Assembly: GCA_028710565.1 (NCBI GenBank)
Contig: JAQTTV010000020.1
Coordinates: 1 to 58,101 of the forward strand
Direction: 5' to 3'
DNA from: Gallionella sp.
Lineage (GTDB): Bacteria; Pseudomonadota; Gammaproteobacteria; Burkholderiales; Gallionellaceae
Length of the DNA stretch: 58,101 nucleotides
Shown: piece by piece, positions 27,075-33,733 of the stretch
Layout of the letters: every line of letters begins with the position of its first letter
Numbering within the stretch: the first letter of the stretch is position 1
Notes under the pieces: model-generated
What the model saw: the letters and a program-made list of their open reading frames with translations, nothing else
The model's database searches: none
What the model was told of the DNA's origin: nothing
Translations under genes and position numbers: made by a program

Positions 27075-27238
27075 TATTTTTCTCCTAAGTTTAAGGATAG
27101 ATTACGGGATTAGAAGTGTAGTGCGGTAGAACGTGAGAGTCTGTGCGGTGACGTACAAAATAGGGCAACATTGGGTAAATCGTAGCACTGTGATAGTCTT
27201 GGACTTGCCTACTTCAATTTGATTAGAAAGGAAATAGC

Positions 27239-27541
27239 ATGCTTTACACCATCATCGGACAGGATGTCGCGGATAGTTTGGAAAAACGCCTTGCGGCGCG
27301 TCCCGCGCATTTGGCACGATTACACACGTTGCAAGCGAGTGGGCGACTTGTCTTGGCGGGACCTTTTCCTAGTGTGGATGCGATTGATCCTGGCACGGCG
27401 GGATTTACAGGGAGTTTGATTGTGGCTGAATTCGCCAGCTTGGCGGCGGCGCAACAGTGGGCAGACGCAGATCCCTACAGGGCAGCGGGTGTCTATCGCG
27501 ACGTGCAGGTGTACCCTTTCAAACAGGTCTTTCCACAATGA
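27239..27541 (+). CDS. YciI family protein
   Basis: The protein has 100 aa. [28 protein letters not shown], then [10 protein letters not shown] and [18 protein letters not shown], give the dimeric ferredoxin-like fold of YciI (a conserved His around H24 and D/E of the putative active site are present). The role is unknown, possibly a small hydrolase or chlorophenol-degradation-like fold. It overlaps the BolA start as ATGA and opens a YciI-BolA-PpiC operon common in betaproteobacteria. Confidence 0.88.
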   Translation: MLYTIIGQDVADSLEKRLAARPAHLARLHTLQASGRLVLAGPFPSVDAIDPGTAGFTGSLIVAEFASLAAAQQWADADPYRAAGVYRDVQVYPFKQVFPQ

Positions 27542-27837
27542 ATGCACGTATTGAAGCCATGCGCAGCCAGCTGGCTGCACTACACCCTACCTATCTGGAC
27601 ATTGTGGATGAAAGTCATCGTCATGCTGGTCACGCGGGCGCGAGCGCGGGTGGTGGACATTACGTGGTACACATCGTGAGCGAAAATTTTTCAGGTAGCA
27701 ATACGATGGCGCGTCACCGTATGATATATTCCGCGCTGGCTGAAATGCTCAAGTGCGAGATACATGCACTGACGCTGCATACGTATACCCCTGATGAATA
27801 CACACTTTTAAATTTAAATAAGGAACTGTCATGTTGA
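27538..27837 (+). CDS. BolA family protein
   Basis: The protein has 99 aa. The pattern [43 protein letters not shown] is the BolA fold with its conserved His residues and the MARHRMIY helix. BolA proteins partner with monothiol glutaredoxins in iron-sulfur trafficking or act as transcriptional regulators. It is translationally coupled to YciI upstream and overlaps the parvulin start by seven bases. Confidence 0.93.
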   Translation: MNARIEAMRSQLAALHPTYLDIVDESHRHAGHAGASAGGGHYVVHIVSENFSGSNTMARHRMIYSALAEMLKCEIHALTLHTYTPDEYTLLNLNKELSC

Positions 27838-28622
27838 AGACCCCCCGTTTTGCCGTGATCGCGCTGTTGAGCGCATTGGCGATTAACCCCGCTTTCGCAG
27901 AAGAAAAATCAGCCGCCATGGTCAATGGCGTGTCGATTTCCCAAGCGCGTGTGGATGCGCGTGTGAAAGCTGCACTGGCACAAGGTCAAACCGATACGCC
28001 TGAATTGCGCAAGATGATTCGTGAAAACATGATCAAGTTTGAGCTGGTGATACAAGAAGCGAAAAAACTGGGGCTGGATCAAAAGCCAGAAGTTGTGCAA
28101 CAAACTGAAATGGCGACGCAACAAGTTTTGCTAGAAGCCTTTGTGCGCGATTACGCGGAAAGTCATCCGATTGGCGATGATGTGTTGCAAGCAGAATATG
28201 ATAAGTTGAAAACAAAATTGGGCGATAAAGAGTACAACGCGCGCCATATTTTGGTTGAAACAGAAGCGGAAGCGAAGGACATTATCGCCAAATTAAGCAG
28301 CAAAAAACCGCCTAAATTTGAAACATTGGCTGCAAAATCCAAAGACACAGGCTCGGCTGAAAATGGCGGATCCTTGGGTTGGTCTGCACCAAGCAATTTC
28401 GTGCCTTCTTTTGCTGAAGCGTTGGCCGGACTGAAAAAGGGCGAAGTCACCAAAACGCCCATCCAATCTCAATTTGGCTGGCACGTCATCCGTCTGGACG
28501 ATGTACGTGATTTGAAAGTACCGCCTTTTGATGAAGTCAAACCGCAATTGCAACAACGCTTGCAACAAAAGGCAATCCAAAAGGCGATTGACGATTTGCG
28601 TGCAGCGGCAAAAGTTGAGTAA
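27831..28622 (+). CDS. Periplasmic parvulin-type peptidyl-prolyl isomerase
   Basis: The protein has 263 aa. The signal peptide ends in NPAFA at about residue 23. A SurA-N-like helical region follows (MVNGVSISQARVDARVKAAL), then a parvulin domain from about 130 to 225 (YNARHILVETEAEAKDIIAKL; SKDTGSAENGGSLGWSAPSNFVPSFAEALAGLKKGEVTKTPIQSQFGWHVIRLDD). The final Gln-rich helix may form a coiled coil. It assists folding of exported proteins. It is last in the operon and followed by a terminator. Confidence 0.93.
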   Translation: MLKTPRFAVIALLSALAINPAFAEEKSAAMVNGVSISQARVDARVKAALAQGQTDTPELRKMIRENMIKFELVIQEAKKLGLDQKPEVVQQTEMATQQVLLEAFVRDYAESHPIGDDVLQAEYDKLKTKLGDKEYNARHILVETEAEAKDIIAKLSSKKPPKFETLAAKSKDTGSAENGGSLGWSAPSNFVPSFAEALAGLKKGEVTKTPIQSQFGWHVIRLDDVRDLKVPPFDEVKPQLQQRLQQKAIQKAIDDLRAAAKVE

Positions 28623-28650
28623 ATCCTATTCATAATTTGAATAGTCATCA

Positions 28651-28672
28651 GGACACCTCACGGTGTCCTTTT
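28651..28672 (+). terminator. Rho-independent terminator after the parvulin gene
   Basis: GGACACC-TCAC-GGTGTCC is followed by TTTT, 28 bp after the parvulin stop. Confidence 0.9.
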
Positions 28673-28715
28673 GCTTCTCACACTGTGAAAATATTTTAAG
28701 GTAGAAATCACACAC

Positions 28716-29174
28716 ATGAACAAAGACTGCGTGGAAATTTTCACCGACGGCGCGTGCAAAGGCAATCCTGGTGTGGGCGGCTGGGGCGCGTTATTGCGCA
28801 TCAAGGACAAAGAGCGTGAGTTGTTTGGTGGCGAAGCCCATACCACTAATAACCGAATGGAGTTGATGGGCGTAATTTCCGCATTGGAAGCCCTAAAACG
28901 TCCTTGCCAAGTGCAATTGCACAGCGATTCTAAATATGTGCTGCAAGGCATTACCACCTGGATGGCAGGTTGGAAGCGCAACGGTTGGAAAACAGCCAGT
29001 AAACAGCCCGTGAAAAATGAAGACTTATGGCGCAAGTTAGACAGCTTGGTAGGACAACACCAAATTGAATGGGTGTGGGTCAAAGGTCATGCGGGACACC
29101 CTGAAAATGAACGCGCCGACGTATTGGCGAATCGCGGGGTGGAGAGCGTGAAGGCTGTGAAAGGTGAAAAGTGA
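28716..29174 (+). CDS. rnhA: Ribonuclease HI
   Basis: The protein has 152 aa. [20 protein letters not shown] (catalytic D10), [14 protein letters not shown] (E48), [12 protein letters not shown] (D70) and [18 protein letters not shown] (D134 region) give the full DEDD set. It degrades the RNA strand of RNA-DNA hybrids. The length is standard. It is followed by a repeat-rich spacer and dnaQ, the usual betaproteobacterial neighbour. Confidence 0.97.
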   Translation: MNKDCVEIFTDGACKGNPGVGGWGALLRIKDKERELFGGEAHTTNNRMELMGVISALEALKRPCQVQLHSDSKYVLQGITTWMAGWKRNGWKTASKQPVKNEDLWRKLDSLVGQHQIEWVWVKGHAGHPENERADVLANRGVESVKAVKGEK

Positions 29175-29194
29175 AATGTGTGTGGGAATGCAAC

Positions 29195-29285
29195 GATTTG
29201 TTTCACGTTTCACCTTTCTCGTTTCACAAAAAACAATTCCCGATCATATGATGATTTGTTTCACATTTCACCTTTCCCGTTTCAC
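29195..29285. repeat. Pair of 33-bp TTTCAC-rich direct repeats
   Basis: The unit GATTTGTTTCAC(G/A)TTTC + ACCTTTC(T/C)CGTTTCAC occurs at 29195-29227 and 29253-29285 with two differences, 58 bp apart. The end of rnhA contains the inverse (GTGAAAGGTGAAAAGTGAAA at about 29157-29176), so hairpins can form. The repeat lies between rnhA and dnaQ and could act as a transcript stabiliser or attenuator, or be a passive dispersed repeat. Confidence 0.75.
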
Positions 29286-29303
29286 CGATTTTAAGGAAAT
29301 ACC

Positions 29304-30002
29304 ATGCGTAAAATTGTACTGGATACCGAAACCACAGGCATAGACCACAAGCAAGGGCATCGCTTGGTGGAGTTGGCGGCGATAGTGTTGGATGGGCGCA
29401 AAGTCTCGACCGAGCAGTTTCATGTTTACCTCAATCCTGAGCGCGACATTGATGAAGGTGCGGCAGCGGTGCATGGACTGACCACGGAACGCCTGAAAAA
29501 TGAGCCTAAATTTGCCGATATTGCGGCGGATTTTTTGGCGTTTATCGACGGGGCGGAGTTGATTATTCACAATGCGCCATTCGATATAGGCTTTCTCAAC
29601 GCCGAGTTGGCGCGGATGAAGTTGCCCGCGTTGACCAATGCCGTTACCGATACACTCAAAATTGCCCGTGAATTACATCCTGGCAAAAAAAATAATCTAG
29701 ACGCGCTGTGTAGCCGCTATGATATTGACAATGCGCATCGCACCTTACATGGCGCGTTGTTGGATAGTGCTTTATTGGCGGAAGTGTATTTTGCCTTTAC
29801 GCGGGGGCAACACAGTTTGTTGGGCGAAGAAGTTGCCCCGACCCGCGCGCCAGCAGTATTGAATACCACCAGCAGTCGCGCTGTCGTGCGCATTATTCAT
29901 GCTGACGACAGTGAGCTTGCGGCGCATCAACAACAAATTGCGGACATCGACAAAGCCAGCAAAGGCGCGTGTGTTTGGAAAATCCTACAGGAGGCAGCAT
30001 GA
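29304..30002 (+). CDS. dnaQ: DNA polymerase III epsilon subunit (3'-5' proofreading exonuclease)
   Basis: The protein has 232 aa. Exo I is VLDTETTGIDHKQGHRLVELAAI, Exo II is HNAPFDIGFLNAEL and Exo III is RTLHGALLDSALLAEVY (DEDDh type with H). The C-terminal tail should bind the alpha subunit. The stop overlaps the next gene's ATG (ATGA). The position after rnhA is a frequent arrangement in proteobacteria. Confidence 0.95.
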   Translation: MRKIVLDTETTGIDHKQGHRLVELAAIVLDGRKVSTEQFHVYLNPERDIDEGAAAVHGLTTERLKNEPKFADIAADFLAFIDGAELIIHNAPFDIGFLNAELARMKLPALTNAVTDTLKIARELHPGKKNNLDALCSRYDIDNAHRTLHGALLDSALLAEVYFAFTRGQHSLLGEEVAPTRAPAVLNTTSSRAVVRIIHADDSELAAHQQQIADIDKASKGACVWKILQEAA

Positions 30003-30847
30003 AAACGTGGCAACGTCGTTTGATTTTGGTCGTGGGTGGCTCAGCGGTCTTGTATCTGGCCGCCTGCTTGTTTATGTGGGGTACACAGGTCGATCAAGTT
30101 TTTCAGCCGTCTCCTACGTTGCAAACTAATCCCGCTCGCATGGGCATGAGTTATCAAGAAGTGCATGTCCCAGTCGGAGAAAATGGTTTGCTAGACGGAT
30201 TTTGGGTACCCGCGACCCAAGCTAACGCGCCGACATTCCTGTATTTTCACGGCAATTATCGCAATATTGGTAACAATCTGGATCATACGCAACGCTTGCA
30301 CCAACTGGGCTACAACGTGTTACTGGTGGATTATCGCGGCTACGGGCGCAGTGTGGGGGCGAAAAAGCCCAGTGAAGCACAAGTGTATGAAGACGCGGAA
30401 GCTGCTTGGCAATACTTGATCAAGGTGCGCGGTATTAACCCTAAGCAAGCTTTTATCTATGGGCATTCGTTGGGCGGTGGGATTGCCATCAACCTCGCCA
30501 CCCACCACCCTGAAGCGGCTGGACTGATTACCGAAAGCACCTTCACGTCCATGAGCGACATGGGTAAACTGGATTACGGATTTTTACCCATAGACTGGCT
30601 GCTCAATCAACGTTTTGAATCGTTGCAAAAAGTGCCTAACTTGAAATTGCCCGTGCTCTTTATCCACGGCACGTGGGATCCCAAAATCCCTGTTGAAATG
30701 GCAAAACAACTGTACGCCGCCACACCGCAACCCAAAACTTTGCTCCTCATTGAAGGCGGCGAACACAACAACACAGGTGCGATAGGTTGGGTAGAGTATC
30801 AAAGCGGGGTCACAGGGTTTGTGAAGCAAAACTTCCAACAGCAGTAA
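29999..30847 (+). CDS. Alpha/beta hydrolase, BEM46/YfhR-like, membrane-anchored
   Basis: The protein has 282 aa from the ATG at 29999, with AGGAGG immediately upstream and a 4-base overlap with dnaQ. The N-terminal hydrophobic segment (LILVVGGSAVLYLAACLFMW) is an anchor or lipoprotein-like signal. The nucleophile elbow GHSLGGG is near residue 155, the oxyanion region is YFHGNYRNIGNN, the acid is in FIHGTWDPKIP, and the catalytic His is in EGGEHNNT. It is probably an esterase or peptidase acting at the membrane; the substrate is unknown. Confidence 0.85.
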   Translation: MKTWQRRLILVVGGSAVLYLAACLFMWGTQVDQVFQPSPTLQTNPARMGMSYQEVHVPVGENGLLDGFWVPATQANAPTFLYFHGNYRNIGNNLDHTQRLHQLGYNVLLVDYRGYGRSVGAKKPSEAQVYEDAEAAWQYLIKVRGINPKQAFIYGHSLGGGIAINLATHHPEAAGLITESTFTSMSDMGKLDYGFLPIDWLLNQRFESLQKVPNLKLPVLFIHGTWDPKIPVEMAKQLYAATPQPKTLLLIEGGEHNNTGAIGWVEYQSGVTGFVKQNFQQQ

Positions 30848-30871
30848 GCTGACTTATTTTGGGCTGATTCA

Positions 30872-30930
30872 AGGTGTCGCGTACCAATAATCGAGTATTG
30901 AGTCGTTCGTCGCTAGCGGTTAGTTAGCCA
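30872..30930 (+). repeat. Dispersed GTTAGTCG-type repeat, copy 2
   Basis: AGGTGTCGCGTACCAATAAT, then CGAGTATTGAGTCGTTCGTC and GCTAGCGGTTAGTT. It shares this order of blocks with 33481-33546 and a shortened inverse copy at 8734-8777. Confidence 0.75.
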
Positions 30931-31072
30931 AAATAAGCTTACAAGCTACGAATTTGTCATGCTCACATAAGCGTACAATACCCCGCTCCACTGCAAAGTG
31001 GAGGGTGGACAGAATGTTGGTATCTATAGACAGTGGGCGGTGATAGTGTGAAGCTCACGATGGGAGGTGTGT

Positions 31073-32581
31073 ATGGCCATTGAAACCGAACTCAAGTTGC
31101 GTATTTCCCCTGAATACCTGAACACACTCAGGCGGCATCCCTTGTTCAAAACGCATCAGATGGATGCCCCTATCAATCGCAGACTGCACAATATCTATTT
31201 CGACACGCCGAACTTGCAACTCCATGCTCGTAAAATGGCATTGCGGCTGCGCCGTAGCCATGGGCAGTGGTTGCAAACATTAAAAGGCGGTGGCTCAGTC
31301 AAAGCGGGATTGCATCAACGGCATGAGTGGGAAATTCCTGTACCGACGGCCGCCCTAGACTTTTCTAGGCTAGAAACAGCCGTGTGGGATGAACAACTTC
31401 CACCCAATATACGCAGTGCACTCGCCCCTGTTTTTGTCACGGATTTTTATCGTTCTAGTCGCATACTGGACTGGCACGGCGCGAAAATTGAGCTATGTAT
31501 CGACCATGGAGAAGTTAAAACGGCCGAACATAGCTTCGCTATTTGTGAAATCGAGTTGGAATTAAAATCTGGCAATCCACAACAACTATTTGAGTTAGCA
31601 ATAGCGATACTGGAAATTGTGCCGTTTGAGTTGGAATTAATCAATAAAGCCGAGCGAGGCTATCACTTGATGTCAGGCCATATTGAACAGCCCACCAAAG
31701 GGGAGCGATTAGCTTTTGTACCCAGCAATCACCTGCCTGATGTTTTGCAAACCATAATTTGGTCAAGTATGTTGCACTTACAACGCAATATGCACGGCGC
31801 ACTACACGGCGATGAGATCGAATATCTACACCAAATGCGCATCGCTTTGCGACGTTTGCGAGTGGCATTACACATGGCAAAAGCATTGCATCCAGATGAT
31901 ACTCTATCAAGTTTATCCCAAGAAATTGCCACTTTGGGGGCAGTGTTGGGAAAAATTCGTGAATGGGATGTTTTTATCACAGAACTCTCACAGGCCTCGC
32001 ATCTCAACGAGCATCCCAATGTGCAGGTATTGTTAATACATTGTATGCATCGGCGTGCGGCGTGTTGCGCCGCATTGAATGGAAGGGGAAAAGCGCGCGC
32101 GTTACAGAATTTGCTATTACGTTTAGCGCATTGGATGAACGGTGCATATTGGCTTCAAGCCGCTGAGCACGCTCCTTCGTCTCATCACTTTGCTAACCAG
32201 TATTTAAAGCGACTGGCGAAACGTTATCAGCACACCGCAGCACATCTGGATCCGCACGATAGCGCAAGCTCGCACCCATTGCGCATTCAAGCCAAAAAAC
32301 TACGTTATGCCAGCGAGTTTTTTGCCACCTTGTATAACAAGCACGATACCCATGCCTATTTGACCGCACTCGCTGAAGTACAAGACATACTCGGCCAAAT
32401 CCACGATTTGGTCGTCGCCCATCACTTATTGGCAGACTTGGCAGCCGATCCCGCCTTGTCCACACATCAGTCTATCATCACTTCAGTGAATCATCAGCTG
32501 GATAAAAAGGCGATACACAAGCAAAAATCCTTACGCAAAAGTTTGCAGCATTTGGATAAACAGCCTGAGTTTTGGCGATAG
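31073..32581 (+). CDS. CYTH and CHAD domain protein
   Basis: The protein has 502 aa from the ATG at 31073 with GGGAGG five bases upstream. The N-terminal CYTH domain starts with the metal-binding ExExK signature (MAIETELKL: E4, E6, K8) and continues with NIYFDTPNLQLHARKMALRLRR. The CHAD domain (from about residue 220) shows IEYLHQMRIALRRLRVALHMA, KIREWDVFI and LRIQAKKLRYASEFF, with conserved basic and His residues that bind polyphosphate. It is a triphosphatase-like enzyme that probably hydrolyses inorganic tripolyphosphate or docks on polyP granules. Confidence 0.93.
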   Translation: MAIETELKLRISPEYLNTLRRHPLFKTHQMDAPINRRLHNIYFDTPNLQLHARKMALRLRRSHGQWLQTLKGGGSVKAGLHQRHEWEIPVPTAALDFSRLETAVWDEQLPPNIRSALAPVFVTDFYRSSRILDWHGAKIELCIDHGEVKTAEHSFAICEIELELKSGNPQQLFELAIAILEIVPFELELINKAERGYHLMSGHIEQPTKGERLAFVPSNHLPDVLQTIIWSSMLHLQRNMHGALHGDEIEYLHQMRIALRRLRVALHMAKALHPDDTLSSLSQEIATLGAVLGKIREWDVFITELSQASHLNEHPNVQVLLIHCMHRRAACCAALNGRGKARALQNLLLRLAHWMNGAYWLQAAEHAPSSHHFANQYLKRLAKRYQHTAAHLDPHDSASSHPLRIQAKKLRYASEFFATLYNKHDTHAYLTALAEVQDILGQIHDLVVAHHLLADLAADPALSTHQSIITSVNHQLDKKAIHKQKSLRKSLQHLDKQPEFWR

Positions 32582-32599
32582 GGACGAACAAACTTCTCC

Positions 32600-33388
32600 T
32601 CACTTAGCACAGTGTTCTTCCTCATTGGCTGCACCATCCTCGTATTCATTCCTAAATGAAAAGAAAAGATGAGGAAACTGTTTGCGCAATGCATCTTGTT
32701 CGCGCAATGTGAACCCATTATTGCCCATATTAATGTCGAGACCAGGCAGCTTGTTCAACGAAAGCGGCAATTTCATACGGGGATTTCCGCTAAGGGACAG
32801 CACCTGCAAATGCTTTAAGTTACCCACAAATGCTGGCAGCTCGGTAATGCGGTTGTAATGCAAGCCGAGATATCTTAATTCTTGCAGCGCAGCAACTTGA
32901 GGTGGCACGCTGTTTAGACCATTCCGTCCTAACTCCAACGACCTCAATGCGTGTAAGCGTGAAATGGCTTTGGGAAGCGGTTTGCTAGGTTTAGAAAGAC
33001 CCGTACCATCAAGCGCATTTCGCCCATCCAATGCGCCATACAACACCAAACCCACCAGATTTTGTAATTGGCCTATGTTTTCAGGAATGCTCACATTCAT
33101 GATGCAGCCATTCCCATTGTTGATGGTCAAAGACCTCAGCTTTTCCAGCTTGCCGATTTCAGAAGGTAATGCACTTAGGTTTTCCAAGCAAGATAAGTCC
33201 AATCTTTCCAAGTTGATCAAACTCCCCAGTTGAGGGGGGATACGATCCACATCTTTACGGCTCATGATCTTCAGCTCAGTAGCTTGTTCAGGCGCAAATA
33301 ACGCCAATTCCAAGCTATCAAACGTTACTGCATACGCCCCACTTTGAAAACATAAGCACAAAAACCCCAAGCACCGCCAAACGTTCAT
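32600..33388 (-). CDS. Secreted leucine-rich repeat protein
   Basis: The protein has 262 aa from the ATG at 33388, which has TTTAGGAGG upstream. The signal peptide MNVWRCLGFLCLCFQSGAYA suggests export. At least six LRRs follow in the bacterial/plant style (LPSEIGKLEKLRSLTI; IPENIGQLQNLVGLVL; LPKAISRLHALRSLELGRNGL; VPPQVAALQELRYLGLHYNRI; LPAFVGNLKHLQVLSLSGNP). The end is acidic (EYEDGAANEEEHCAK). Function is unknown and it is probably a binding protein. It lies 345 bp downstream of a Roc-COR GTPase gene on the same strand. Confidence 0.82.
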   Translation of the reverse strand: MNVWRCLGFLCLCFQSGAYAVTFDSLELALFAPEQATELKIMSRKDVDRIPPQLGSLINLERLDLSCLENLSALPSEIGKLEKLRSLTINNGNGCIMNVSIPENIGQLQNLVGLVLYGALDGRNALDGTGLSKPSKPLPKAISRLHALRSLELGRNGLNSVPPQVAALQELRYLGLHYNRITELPAFVGNLKHLQVLSLSGNPRMKLPLSLNKLPGLDINMGNNGFTLREQDALRKQFPHLFFSFRNEYEDGAANEEEHCAK

Positions 33389-33439
33389 TTGTGACCTCCT
33401 AAATTTATATCCCACTAATTTCAAAGACTCAGTGTAAAA

Positions 33440-33460
33440 CATCATCGTCATACGATGATG
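33440..33460. promoter_or_regulatory. Perfect inverted repeat upstream of the LRR gene
   Basis: CATCATCGT-CAT-ACGATGATG forms a 9-bp stem with a 3-base loop, 52-72 bp ahead of the LRR start codon. There is no T-run, so an operator or mRNA 5' structure is more likely than a terminator. The assignment is by position only. Confidence 0.4.
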
Positions 33461-33480
33461 TGAGATGAATGCGAAAAGTA

Positions 33481-33546
33481 AGGTGTTACGTACAAATAGT
33501 CGAGTATTGAGTCGTTAGTCGCTAGCGGTTAGTCGTTAGTTCGCCA
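33481..33546 (+). repeat. Dispersed GTTAGTCG-type repeat, copy 3 (longest)
   Basis: AGGTGTTACGTACAAATAGT, then CGAGTATTGAGTCGTTAGTC, GCTAGCGGTTAGTCGTTAGT and TCGCCA. The blocks and their order match 30872-30930, with an extra GTCGTTAGT. Confidence 0.75.
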
Positions 33547-33733
33547 GAGACAAACACAAGCATACCCTCATGAATATATTGCAAACAATTGTGTATGCGC
33601 TGCGCATATTTCGCTACTCAACTCACTAAAAGCTAACGACTGACAGCTTAATGAATTATCCATGACAATTTACAATCAGGCACTTAGCTAAGGATGTACA
33701 GATTTATGATGAATAAATAAGTTTTTCCCTAAA

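Larger units (their letters stand above)
33389..33733. other. Gene-free spacer with hairpin and dispersed repeat
   Basis: These 345 bases hold a perfect stem-loop (33440-33460), the dispersed repeat copy 3 (33481-33546) and AT-rich sequence. No plausible gene is present. Confidence 0.6.

Noticed and set aside
29195..29285. Possible CRISPR array because of TTTCAC repeats
   Set aside because: Only two 33-base units, an internal sub-repeat and no cas genes; spacer length does not repeat.
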